Shown here: positions 54,371 to 64,000 of the stretch, piece after piece
How the letters are laid out: the number at the start of each line of letters is the position of its first letter
Position numbering within the stretch: position 1 is the stretch's first letter
From: CAVRRZ01 sp963723745
GTDB lineage: Bacteria; Actinomycetota; Actinomycetes; Mycobacteriales; Geodermatophilaceae
DNA length: 64,000 bases
Reading direction: 5' to 3'
Assembly (NCBI GenBank): GCA_963723745.1
Contig: CAVRRZ010000005.1
Span: forward strand, 930,001 to 994,000
Notes under the pieces: model-generated
The model's database searches: none
The model's input: only the letters and a program-made list of their open reading frames with translations
Told to the model about the DNA's origin: nothing
Made by a program: the position numbers and the translations under genes

Positions 54371-54459
54371 GCGTCAGACCGTAATCCCGCCAGGGCTCCG
54401 CACGGGGCAGGTCGGCGCTCGTGTCCCGCACGGGGTGTGGCCTGGCTAACGTCACAGCC

Positions 54460-56451
54460 ATGCCCACCGAGCTCCCCTCCGGCAGCTGGCCGACACCCCT
54501 CACCTCCGAGCTCGTCGTCCGGGCGGCCGCCCGGCTCGGCGAGGTGCGCGTGGACGGCGCGGACGTGTGGTGGTCGGAGGGACGGCCCGCCGAAGGCGGC
54601 CGGTCGGTGATCGTCCGGCGGTCGGCCGACGGTTCGACGACCGACGTGCTGCCGGCGCCGTGGAACGCCCGCACCCGCGTGCACGAGTACGGCGGCGGCT
54701 CGTGGACGGTGTCCGACGGCACCCTGTGGTTCACCGAGTTCACCGACCAGCGGCTGTACCGGCTCGAGCCGGGCAGCAACGCCCCGGTGCCGGTGACGCC
54801 CGAGCCGTCAGTGCCGGCCGGCGTCCGGTACGCCGACTTCTCGGTGACCCCGGACGGGTCGTTGCTGGCCGTCCGCGAGACGCATCCGGCCGACGGCGCG
54901 GCCGCCGGCGTGGTCAACGAGATCGTCCGCATCGCGCCGGACGGCTCCACCACGGTGCTCGTCAGCGGGCCGGACTTCGTGTCCGACCCGCGGCTCGCCC
55001 CGGACGGGGTCACGCTGTGCTGGCTGCAGTGGGACCACCCGCACATGCCGTGGGACGCCGCGCAGCTGGTCGTCCGGGCCGCCGACGGCACCGAGCACGT
55101 GCTGGCCGGCGGGCCGGGCGAGTCCGTGGTCCAGCCGGTGTGGGGCGCCGACCTGTCGCTCTGGTGGCTCAGCGACCGCACCGACCTGTGGTGCCTGTAC
55201 CGGCGGCAGCCGCACGGCGAGGTCGAACTCGTCGTCGACGCCGGCTGCGACATCGGCGGCCCGCAGTGGGTGTTCGGCCAGAGCCGGTACGCGCTGCTGC
55301 CCGACGGCCGGCTCGTGCTGGCCTACGCCCGCGACGGCGCCGACCGGCTCGCCGTCCGCGACGAGGCCGGCCTGCACGAGCTCGACGTGCCGTACGCGGT
55401 CTTCCGGTACGTGACGGCCGCGGACGGCGGGATCGTGTGCGTGGCGGCCGGTCCGGCGTCCGAACCCGTGGTGCTCCGGGTCGCGGTGGACGGCGGCGAG
55501 GCGGGTGGGGGCCGGGTCCAGGTGCTGCGACCCGCCCGCGACCTCGGCCTGGACCCGGCGTGGTTCTCGCGGCCCGAGCACGTCACCTTCCCGACCGAGG
55601 ACCGCGGCACGGGCATCGGCGTCGCGCACGCGCTGGTCTACCCGCCGACCAATCCGGAGGTCACCGCGCCCGAGGGCGACCTGCCGCCGCTGATGGTGGT
55701 GGTGCACGGCGGGCCGACCGCCGCCGCGGTGCCGGCGCTGAACCTGGAGGTGCAGTACTGGACCTCGCGCGGCTTCTGCGTGGCCGACGTCGACTACCGC
55801 GGTTCGGTCGGCTACGGACGCCGGTACCGCGACGCGCTGCAGGGCCGCTGGGGCGTGACCGACCTGGACGACGTCGTCGCCTGCGCGCGTTTCCTCGCCG
55901 ACGCCGGCCGCGTCGACCCGGCGCGGATGGCGATCCGCGGCGGCTCCGCCGGGGGCTACACGACGCTGGCCGCCCTGACGATGCGGCCGGGCGTCTTCAC
56001 GGCGGGTGCGAGCCACTTCGGCGTCGCGGACCTCGGCGCGCTGGCCGCGGAGACGCACAAGTTCGAGTCCCGCTACCTCGACGGCCTGGTCGCCCCGTGG
56101 CCCGAGGGTCGGGCGGTCTACGCCGAGCGCTCGCCGATCAACCACGTCGACGCGCTGGACACCCCGCTGGCGGTGTTCCAGGGGGACGAGGACGAGGTGG
56201 TGCCGCCGGCGCAGGCCGAGGCGATCGTCGCGGCGCTGCGCGCGAAGGGCGTGCCCCACTGCTACCTGCTGTTCGCCGGAGAGCAGCACGGGTTCCGCAA
56301 GGCGGAGAACATCCGCGCCGCCCTCGACGGCGAGCTGTCGTTCTACGCGCAGGTGTGGGGGTTCGACCTGCCCGAGGCCGAGAACATCTCGCCGATCACG
56401 CTGTCGTCCTCCGGAGACACCGCGGCCGACGCCGTCCCCCTGACCCCCTGA
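54460..56451 (+). CDS. S9-family prolyl oligopeptidase-like peptidase
   Basis: Predicted 663-aa serine peptidase. N-terminal beta-propeller segments (residues about 30-380) lead to an alpha/beta-hydrolase domain. The triad is Ser496 (GGSAGG), Asp578 (GDEDEVV) and His610 (GEQHGF). TAACGT lies 7 nt before the ATG and no ribosome-binding site is seen. No signal peptide, so it is a cytosolic acylaminoacyl- or dipeptidyl-peptidase type enzyme. Convergent with the PQQ-type dehydrogenase gene. Confidence 0.92.
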   Translation: MPTELPSGSWPTPLTSELVVRAAARLGEVRVDGADVWWSEGRPAEGGRSVIVRRSADGSTTDVLPAPWNARTRVHEYGGGSWTVSDGTLWFTEFTDQRLYRLEPGSNAPVPVTPEPSVPAGVRYADFSVTPDGSLLAVRETHPADGAAAGVVNEIVRIAPDGSTTVLVSGPDFVSDPRLAPDGVTLCWLQWDHPHMPWDAAQLVVRAADGTEHVLAGGPGESVVQPVWGADLSLWWLSDRTDLWCLYRRQPHGEVELVVDAGCDIGGPQWVFGQSRYALLPDGRLVLAYARDGADRLAVRDEAGLHELDVPYAVFRYVTAADGGIVCVAAGPASEPVVLRVAVDGGEAGGGRVQVLRPARDLGLDPAWFSRPEHVTFPTEDRGTGIGVAHALVYPPTNPEVTAPEGDLPPLMVVVHGGPTAAAVPALNLEVQYWTSRGFCVADVDYRGSVGYGRRYRDALQGRWGVTDLDDVVACARFLADAGRVDPARMAIRGGSAGGYTTLAALTMRPGVFTAGASHFGVADLGALAAETHKFESRYLDGLVAPWPEGRAVYAERSPINHVDALDTPLAVFQGDEDEVVPPAQAEAIVAALRAKGVPHCYLLFAGEQHGFRKAENIRAALDGELSFYAQVWGFDLPEAENISPITLSSSGDTAADAVPLTP

Positions 56452-56460
56452 CCCGCCGCG

Positions 56461-59247
56461 TCACCAGGTCAGGCGGGCCGTCGCCTCACCGGTGCCCTCC
56501 CAGTACCGGATCCCGACCGAGTGCGTGCCCGCGCTGACCGTCCGGGTCGTGCTGACCGAGCCGGAGACGGTCCACCGGTTGAGGATCCGAGTGCTGTCGA
56601 GCCACACCTCCATGCCGTTGTTGTGCGAGGCGAGGAAGGTCCGGTCTCCGCCCGGGAAGGTGAAGGTCCCCCGCCAGCGCGCCGAGAAGTCGTCGGCGGC
56701 CACGCCCATGCCGGCGGGCGCCCCGTTGCCCCAGTAACGGGTCAGCGGCGCCGTCTCGCACAGGATCGTCGCGGCGCTCCCCGACAGGGTGCGGTTCGGG
56801 AAGTACTCGGCCCGGTACTGCCCGGCCGGGCAGGACGTCGCGTAGAGCACGGCGGTCAGCGTCGTCGCGGTCGCCCCGACGGTGACGTCGTGGGCCCGCG
56901 CTCCCCCGTCGGACCAGCGGTCGAAGGCGTAGGACCCGCCGGACAGCGTCTGCGGTGAGGGGGCCGACACGCTCAGCCGCGAGCCGACGATCGCGGTGGT
57001 GGTGAACGGCGTCGCCGCGGTGCGCGAGCCCAGCGACAGCTGCAGGCCGGCCGGCCGCGAGGTGAGCGTGACCGGCACCGTCGTCGGGTCCAGGCGCCGG
57101 GTGACCGTGGCGCTGCGACCGTCGGAGTCGGTGGCGGTGAGCCGGAGCTCGAGGTGGGACGGGTACTCGTGGTCCACGGCCGTGAAGGAGCCCGAGGCCC
57201 CGGTGAAGGTCTGCACCGGGTGGGAGTGGCACTCGCCGGGGCAGTGCTGGAGCACGACCTGCCACGACAGGGACGACGGCGGCAGCGCGCCGTCCTGGGG
57301 ATCGTTCGCCGACCCGGAGAACGAGATCACGTCCCCGACCCGCCAGGTCGTGGCGGACGACGGCGTGGCGATCTGCGGCTGGGGCACCTCCTCCGCCCCC
57401 GCTGCCGCCCACGCCAGGCCGGCGACCGCGTCCCCGGTCGTCTGGTACCACTCGACCCGGACGTCGTGCGGCCCGGCGCTGAGAGTTCGGCCGGCCGTGA
57501 AGGTGGTCGTGCCCTGGTCGCGCCACTCGTCGATGAGCAGGGTGCCGTCGACCCACACGCGGATCCCGTCGCTCGACACCGCCCGGAAGGTGTGCACACC
57601 GGCGACGGCGACGTCGAACGTGCCGCTCCAGCGGGCGGAGAAGTCGTTCGGTCCCACCCCGGACGGCCACGGCGCCGCCGACGGGTGGTCGAGCGGGCCG
57701 GCCTCGCACACCGTCCGCACGGGAGTTCCGCTCAACGTCCGGTTCGCGTAGTACTGCGCGAGGTACTGACCGGTCGGGCACGAGGTCGGGCGGTGGACGA
57801 TTCGCCGGATCGTCCCTCCGGTGATGTCGACGTAGAAGAGCTCTCCGGCGGGCGACAGCTCGAGGTCGACCGGCCCGGCCGCGGCGGACACGAAGGGGCG
57901 CACCCCGGCCCGGTTCAGCAGACCGTCGGGGCCGCGGGTGACCACCCAGATGCAGCGGCGCGTGTAGTCGGCGAAGAAGAGCGCGCCGTCGTACTCGGGC
58001 GGGTAGGGCCCGCCGGAGTAGAACGAGAACGACACCCCGGAGCCCGACGATCCGGCGGCGAAACCGCAGGTGTCGTTCGCGTTGAGCGGCTGGTCGTGGC
58101 GGTAGGCGTAGTAGGGCTCGATGTCCGCGCTCGGCTGCGCGTACAGGTTCTCGCAGATGGTGAGGTCCGCCGCGTCGAAGCCGGGCTGCCGGGCGGCACC
58201 CTCGTAGCAGGGCCAGCCGTAGTTGCGGACGGCGCTCGCCGGGGAGGGGATGCGGTTGAGCTCCTCCCAGGTGCCCGCACCCACGTCACCGACCCACATG
58301 TCGTCGGTGCCGGGACGGCTGGTGATGCGGAACGGGTTGCGGAACCCGTAGGCGACGATCCGTCGCGCGTTGGCGTCCGCCGCCCCGGCGTTCGGGTTGG
58401 TCGACAGCGCGGCACCGGTGTCGGGGTTCACCCGGATGACGGTGCCGTCGAGCGTCACCGCGTCGGTGGGGGTGCGCAGGTCCTGGGAGCGCAAGGCCCC
58501 GCCCTGGGCGCTCGGCGGCACCATCGTCCCGCCGACCCCGCCCGGGGGGTCGCCGCACGGGTTGACCGGGCTGCCCTCCTGCCCGTAGTCGGTGAAGGTG
58601 AAGCTCGCGCCGTCACCGGCGCTGGCGTACAGGGCGCCGTCGCGGCCGAAGACCAGGTCGCCCACGGTGTGGCTCGGGTACTGCTGGCACCAGTCGTGGA
58701 TCAGGTCCCGCTTGCTCGTGGTGCCGTCGGCGTTCAGGGTCAGCCGGGCGAGCTTGCCGCTGACCACGCAGCCATCGGAGTTCGCACCGGGTGGCGTCGG
58801 GCAGGGATCGCTGTCGGCGCCGGGCGTGCCCCAGCGCGGCGCGCTGCCGCCGATCGGCCCGTCGAAGGTGTAGAGCACGTACAGGTACGGCCGCGCCGGG
58901 AAGCCGGGATCGACGGCGAGGCCGAGCAGGCCGCGGTCCCAGAAGTTGTGCACCTCGGTCCGCAGGTCCGCGACGCGCGTCGGGGTCGGATCGTCCAGGC
59001 CGGAGAACATCTGCACCGTGCCGCGCTTCTCGGCCACGAAGACCCGGCCGTCGGGAGCGAAGCGGACGGCGGTCGGTTGCACCAGACCGCTGAACGCCGT
59101 GACCTCGACGAACCCGGCGGGAACGGCAGCGGCCGCCGGCGACCGGGGGACCACGGCGACGAGCGAGCTCAGGACGACCGCCACCAGGAGGACGACGGTC
59201 GGGCGCGCGCGCCGCCGACCCGGGGACGAGAGCGCCGTACCCGCCAT
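56461..59247 (-). CDS. Secreted PQQ-type sugar dehydrogenase with two PA14 domains
   Basis: Exported protein of 928 aa. A signal peptide (RRRARPTVVLLVAVVLSSLVAVVPRSPAAAA) is followed by a six-bladed Gdh/HHIP propeller at about 45-470 (VQPTAVRFAPDGRVFVAEKRG; DRGLLGLAVDPGF; YGFRNPFRI; GDVGAGTWEELNRI). Two PA14-like modules start at SCPTGQYLAQYYANRTLSGT and SCPAGQYRAEYFPNRTLSGS, flanking a PKD/Ig-like segment. Soluble glucose/sorbosone dehydrogenases use PQQ; no PQQ synthesis gene is here. PA14 modules suggest carbohydrate binding. Confidence 0.9.
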   Translation of the reverse strand: MAGTALSSPGRRRARPTVVLLVAVVLSSLVAVVPRSPAAAAVPAGFVEVTAFSGLVQPTAVRFAPDGRVFVAEKRGTVQMFSGLDDPTPTRVADLRTEVHNFWDRGLLGLAVDPGFPARPYLYVLYTFDGPIGGSAPRWGTPGADSDPCPTPPGANSDGCVVSGKLARLTLNADGTTSKRDLIHDWCQQYPSHTVGDLVFGRDGALYASAGDGASFTFTDYGQEGSPVNPCGDPPGGVGGTMVPPSAQGGALRSQDLRTPTDAVTLDGTVIRVNPDTGAALSTNPNAGAADANARRIVAYGFRNPFRITSRPGTDDMWVGDVGAGTWEELNRIPSPASAVRNYGWPCYEGAARQPGFDAADLTICENLYAQPSADIEPYYAYRHDQPLNANDTCGFAAGSSGSGVSFSFYSGGPYPPEYDGALFFADYTRRCIWVVTRGPDGLLNRAGVRPFVSAAAGPVDLELSPAGELFYVDITGGTIRRIVHRPTSCPTGQYLAQYYANRTLSGTPVRTVCEAGPLDHPSAAPWPSGVGPNDFSARWSGTFDVAVAGVHTFRAVSSDGIRVWVDGTLLIDEWRDQGTTTFTAGRTLSAGPHDVRVEWYQTTGDAVAGLAWAAAGAEEVPQPQIATPSSATTWRVGDVISFSGSANDPQDGALPPSSLSWQVVLQHCPGECHSHPVQTFTGASGSFTAVDHEYPSHLELRLTATDSDGRSATVTRRLDPTTVPVTLTSRPAGLQLSLGSRTAATPFTTTAIVGSRLSVSAPSPQTLSGGSYAFDRWSDGGARAHDVTVGATATTLTAVLYATSCPAGQYRAEYFPNRTLSGSAATILCETAPLTRYWGNGAPAGMGVAADDFSARWRGTFTFPGGDRTFLASHNNGMEVWLDSTRILNRWTVSGSVSTTRTVSAGTHSVGIRYWEGTGEATARLTW

Positions 59248-59327
59248 GGGGACCCCCGAGCCGAGCCGCAGAGGGCTCGGACGCTAGCCCTGGGCGGTCA
59301 TCGGGGACACCGGTCCGTGCGCGGCGC

Positions 59328-61043
59328 TCAGACCTCCAGCACGGTCGGGATGATCATGGGGCGGCGGCGGTGCTTGTCCGAGACCCACTTGCCGACGGTG
59401 CGCCGGATGAGCTGCGAGAGCCGGTGCGGGTCCACCTCGTCGTCCTGCAGCGCACGCTTGAGGTTGTCCTCGACCAGGCGCAGCACCTCGTCGAAGGCCG
59501 CCGGGTCGTCGGAGAAGCCCCTGGTCGACAGGTGCACCGGCCGGACGATCGTGCGCGTCGAGGGCTCGATGACGACGGTCAGCGCCACGAACCCCTCGTC
59601 GCCGAGGATCCGGCGCGCCTGCAGCGACTCCTCGCCCACGTCGCCGACGTTGAGACCGTCGACGTAGACGTCGCCCACGGGCACCGATCCGGTGATCGAC
59701 GCCTTGCCGTCCACGAGGTCGACGACCACGCCGTCCTCGGCCAGGAGCACCCGGTCACGGGAGAGCCCGCACTCCTCGGCGAGCGCCGCGTGGGCACGCA
59801 GGTGCCGCCACTCGCCGTGCACGGGCATCAGGTAGCGCGGCTTGGTGACGTTGAGCAACGTGCGCAGCTCCCCCGCCGGGGCGTGCCCGGAGACGTGCAC
59901 GCGCGCGGTCTCCTTGTGCACCACGGTGGCGCCCAGCCGCGCCAGGCCGTTGATCACCTTGTACACGGCGGTCTCGTTGCCGGGCACCAGCGACGAGGCG
60001 AGGACGACGGTGTCGCCGGCCTCGATGGTGACCTGGTGGTGCTCCCCGCGGGCCATGCGGCCCAGCGCGGACAGGGGCTCGCCCTGCGACCCCGTGGACA
60101 CCAGCACCACCTGGTCCGGCGGCATCGACGCGGCCTCGTCCAGGCTCACCATCAGCCCCGGGGCGACGCGCAGCAGGCCGAGGTCGCGGGCCACCCCCAT
60201 GTTGCGGACCATCGAGCGGCCGACGAACGCCACCTTGCGCTTGTGCGTCTCGGCGCAGTCGAGCACCTGCTGGATGCGGTGCACGTGGCTGGCGAAGCTG
60301 GAGACGATGAGCCGCTGCGTGGCCCGGCCGAACACGTCGTCCAGGACCGGACCGATCGTCCGCTCGGAGGTGACGAAGCCGGGGATCTCGGCGTTGGTGG
60401 AGTCGCTGAGCAGCAGGTCGATGCCCTCGACGCCCAGCCGGGCGAAGGCACCGAGGTCGGTGAGGACGCCGTCGAGCGGCAGCTGGTCCATCTTGAAGTC
60501 ACCGGTGTGCACGAGCAGCCCGGCCGGGGTGTGGACGGCGACGGCGAGCGCGTCGGGGATCGAGTGGTTGACCGAGATGAACTCGCAGTGGAACGGCCCC
60601 GCGACGTGGTCGTCGCCCGCGGCCACCTGGACGAGCTCGGTCTCCAGCCGGTGCTCGCGCAGCTTGGCCGCGACCAGCGCGAGGGTGAAGCGGGAGCCCA
60701 CCAGCGGGATGTCGCCGCGCATCCGCAGCAGGTACGGGATGGCGCCGATGTGGTCCTCGTGGCCGTGCGTGAGGACGACGGCGACGATGTCGTCGAGGCG
60801 GTGCTCGATCACGCCGAAGTCGGGGAGGATCAGGTCGACACCGGGCTGCTCCGCCTCCGGGAACAGCACCCCGCAGTCGATGACCAGCAGCTTGCCGTCG
60901 AACTCGAGCACGGCCATGTTGCGGCCGATCTCGCCCAGCCCACCGAGGGCCATGACCCGCAGACCCCCCTCGGGCAGCGGCGGCGGGTGCTCGAGATCGA
61001 GGTGCGGCTGCAGGGCGGAGGCGGTCGCCGGGCTCGCGCTCAC
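59328..61043 (-). CDS. rnj: Ribonuclease J
   Basis: Metallo-beta-lactamase/beta-CASP ribonuclease of 571 aa with 5'-3' exo- and endonuclease activity. The zinc-binding motif HGHEDHIG is present, with MALGGLGEIGRNMAVLEFDGKLLVIDCG at the N-terminus. The beta-CASP domain (SFASHVHRIQQVLD, VSTGSQGEPLSALGRMARGEH) and C-terminal domain follow. The start overlaps the dapA stop. dapA-rnj order is conserved in actinobacteria (Rv2753c-Rv2752c). Confidence 0.96.
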   Translation of the reverse strand: MSASPATASALQPHLDLEHPPPLPEGGLRVMALGGLGEIGRNMAVLEFDGKLLVIDCGVLFPEAEQPGVDLILPDFGVIEHRLDDIVAVVLTHGHEDHIGAIPYLLRMRGDIPLVGSRFTLALVAAKLREHRLETELVQVAAGDDHVAGPFHCEFISVNHSIPDALAVAVHTPAGLLVHTGDFKMDQLPLDGVLTDLGAFARLGVEGIDLLLSDSTNAEIPGFVTSERTIGPVLDDVFGRATQRLIVSSFASHVHRIQQVLDCAETHKRKVAFVGRSMVRNMGVARDLGLLRVAPGLMVSLDEAASMPPDQVVLVSTGSQGEPLSALGRMARGEHHQVTIEAGDTVVLASSLVPGNETAVYKVINGLARLGATVVHKETARVHVSGHAPAGELRTLLNVTKPRYLMPVHGEWRHLRAHAALAEECGLSRDRVLLAEDGVVVDLVDGKASITGSVPVGDVYVDGLNVGDVGEESLQARRILGDEGFVALTVVIEPSTRTIVRPVHLSTRGFSDDPAAFDEVLRLVEDNLKRALQDDEVDPHRLSQLIRRTVGKWVSDKHRRRPMIIPTVLEV

Positions 61044-61936
61044 CAGGTGACGCCCCCGGCGGCGAGGTCGGTGCGCAACTGGTCGACCTGCTCGGGGGTG
61101 GCGTCGACGAGCGGGGGCCGCACGGGACCGGCCGGGAGACCGATCGCGTTGAGCGCGGCCTTGACCAGGATCGTGCCCTGGGTGCGGAAGATGCCGGTGT
61201 AGACGGGCAGCAGGCTCTCGTTGACCGCCCGGGCCTTGACCAGGTCACCGGACTCGACCGCGGCGACGAGCTCCGCCAGCCGCGGCCCGACCAGATGCCC
61301 GACGACGCTGACCACGCCGACTCCGCCGATGGCCAGCAGCGGCAGGTTCAGCATGTCCTCGCCGCTGTAGTACGCCAGGTCGGTGCGGGCCAGGGTCCAG
61401 GCCACCGCGCCGAGATCGCCCTTGGCGTCCTTGACCGCCACGATGCGGGGGTGCTCGGCCGCGCGGACGAGCGTCTCCACCTCGATCGGCACGACCGAGC
61501 GCGGCGGGATGTCGTAGAGCATCACCGGCAGGTCGGTCGCGTCGGCCACCGCCGTGAAGTGCCGGAGCAGGCCTGCCTGCGGCGGCTTGTTGTAGTACGG
61601 CGTCACGACCATGAGGCCGTGGGCACCGAGCCTGGCCGCGTCACGGGCCTTCTCGATCGAGTGCGCGGTGTCGTTGGTGCCCACGCCCGCGACGACCGTG
61701 GCCCGGTCACCGACGGCGTCGAGCACCGCCTCGAGCAGGGCGTGCTGCTCGGCGTCGCTGATCGTCGGGGACTCGCCCGTCGTCCCGGAGATCACCAGGC
61801 CGTCGTGGGCTCCGCGGTCGACGAGGTGGGCCGCGAGCTCCTGGGCGCCGGCGAGGTCGAGCGACCCGTCCTCGGTCAGCGGGGTGACCATGGCCGTGAG
61901 CACGCGCCCGAACGGCCGGGCGGGGTCGGAGGTCAT
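61040..61936 (-). CDS. dapA: 4-hydroxy-tetrahydrodipicolinate synthase
   Basis: First committed step of lysine and diaminopimelate synthesis, condensing pyruvate with aspartate semialdehyde; 298 aa. Schiff-base Lys169 (IVAVKDAKGD), Tyr141 (LYDIPPR) and the GTTGES motif are present. TAGATT lies 6 nt before the ATG, a very good leaderless promoter. It precedes rnj and belongs to the same pathway as dapF in this window. Confidence 0.96.
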   Translation of the reverse strand: MTSDPARPFGRVLTAMVTPLTEDGSLDLAGAQELAAHLVDRGAHDGLVISGTTGESPTISDAEQHALLEAVLDAVGDRATVVAGVGTNDTAHSIEKARDAARLGAHGLMVVTPYYNKPPQAGLLRHFTAVADATDLPVMLYDIPPRSVVPIEVETLVRAAEHPRIVAVKDAKGDLGAVAWTLARTDLAYYSGEDMLNLPLLAIGGVGVVSVVGHLVGPRLAELVAAVESGDLVKARAVNESLLPVYTGIFRTQGTILVKAALNAIGLPAGPVRPPLVDATPEQVDQLRTDLAAGGVTW

Positions 61937-61945
61937 GCAGGGAAT

Positions 61946-63294
<1,349 letters not shown>

Positions 63295-63394
63295 ACGGCC
63301 GAGGGTACGGCCGCCCGCCGACAGCCCGGGAGCCGCGCGCCCCACGCATCCCACCCGTCCGTCGGTCCCCGCGCGAGCCGGCGCGGGGGCCCGT

Positions 63395-64000
63395 TCAGGC
63401 CTCGTGCACGTACGGGCTCGCGGCCACCTCCGTGCCGTCGGCCAGCTCGCTGATCCGGAAGTCGTCGAACACGTTCGGGGCGACGCGGCCCAGCTCCCTC
63501 AGGCAGGCGATCGCGACCTCGCGGATCTCGACGTCGGCGTGCTCGCTGGCCCGCATCGCCACGAAGTGCCGCCAGGCCCGGTAGTTGCCGGTGACCACCA
63601 TGCGTGTCTCGAGCGCGTTGGGCAGCACCGACCGCGCGGCCTGACGGGCCTGCTTGCGCCGCAGCCCGGCGTTCGGAGCGTCGGCGAGGCTCTCCTCGAG
63701 GCCGTCGAGCAGTTCGGTGTAGGCGGCCAGCGCCGCGTCGGTGGCGGCGAGGAACCGCTCGTGCAGCCGCGGGTCCCCGGCGATCCCCGCGGGCTCGACG
63801 ACGGCCACGGTGTCGCGGGGCACGTGGCGGGGCGAGAGCTGGCTGAACGACAGGTGGCGGTGACGCACCATCTCCTGTCCGACGGCGCGGGACAGGCCGG
63901 TCAGGTAGAGCGTGACGCTGCTGTGCTCGAGGACGGCGAGGTGCCCGGTCTCGAGGATGTGCCGCAGGTAGCCCCGGTTGGTGGCGGTCGCCGGGTTGGG
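63395..64000 (-). CDS. thyX: Flavin-dependent thymidylate synthase ThyX (partial, 5' end off window)
   Basis: FAD-dependent dTMP synthase that does not yield dihydrofolate. The window holds its last 201 codons. The ThyX motif RHR-x3-S-x4-S-x-R is clear in [13 protein letters not shown], and [26 protein letters not shown] precedes it. The C-terminal half ([21 protein letters not shown]) is complete and ends in VHEA. Here it sits next to thyA; in mycobacteria it is next to dapA. Confidence 0.94.
   Translation of the reverse strand, partial: PNPATATNRGYLRHILETGHLAVLEHSSVTLYLTGLSRAVGQEMVRHRHLSFSQLSPRHVPRDTVAVVEPAGIAGDPRLHERFLAATDAALAAYTELLDGLEESLADAPNAGLRRKQARQAARSVLPNALETRMVVTGNYRAWRHFVAMRASEHADVEIREVAIACLRELGRVAPNVFDDFRISELADGTEVAASPYVHEA

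Overview
The window is chromosomal DNA of a very GC-rich actinobacterium. Several features point that way: GTG starts are common, neighbouring genes often overlap by four bases (ATGA/GTGA), many starts look leaderless, and single-copy genes follow an order much like Mycobacterium tuberculosis Rv2718c-Rv2764c (recalled, not searched). The MEDS-domain regulators, the nrdR-LysM-lexA block and the general style suggest Geodermatophilaceae (Blastococcus/Geodermatophilus/Modestobacter) or a close relative; that placement is inference.

Left part (1-11.9 kb), accessory. An arsenic island opens the window: arsI leaves on the minus strand and arsR-acr3-arsC on the plus strand, with an ArsR-type operator between them. 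Then come a DUF4177 protein, a PspC protein, an aldo/keto reductase, an alpha/beta-hydrolase fused to a class III nucleotide cyclase whose nucleophile is His instead of Ser, a secreted M14 carboxypeptidase, a truncated IS256-family transposase, a two-gene MEDS-STAS/MEDS-HATPase partner-switching module, and an Old Yellow Enzyme.

Core part (12-36 kb). The nrdR-nrdJ (class II ribonucleotide reductase) unit has paired NrdR boxes. A SOS intergenic region serves lexA and a divergent LysM gene (DivS/YneA/Rv2719c type). Next are PAP2 phosphatase, hflX, dapF, miaA and an extradiol-dioxygenase-like gene in one direction, divergent from a DUF349 gene; miaB; a glutamate-type ABC transporter gluABCD; and recA-recX with a SOS box and DUF3046. 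About 460 bp before recX is gene-free and holds a long AT-rich hairpin.

Right part (36-64 kb). An MFS transporter, the lhr helicase and nei2 glycosylase pair, pspA, a PfkB kinase plus GNAT pair, a TetR regulator and clgR are followed by a SARP-type regulator next to a metzincin-like metallopeptidase. Between these two lie three 11-bp direct repeats resembling a SARP operator. The window closes with pgsA, rimO, ftsK, an S9 peptidase, a secreted PQQ-type sugar dehydrogenase with two PA14 domains, and the minus-strand run thyX-thyA-dfrA-dapA-rnj (ribonuclease J). Both thymidylate synthase families are present.

Themes: DNA stress and nucleotide supply (lexA, recA, recX, LysM, nrdR/nrdJ, thyA/thyX, dfrA, lhr, nei2), tRNA and ribosome modification (miaA, miaB, rimO, hflX), and envelope stress (pspA, clgR, pspC). 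No tRNA, rRNA or CRISPR array was seen. arsI (left) and thyX (right) run off the window.
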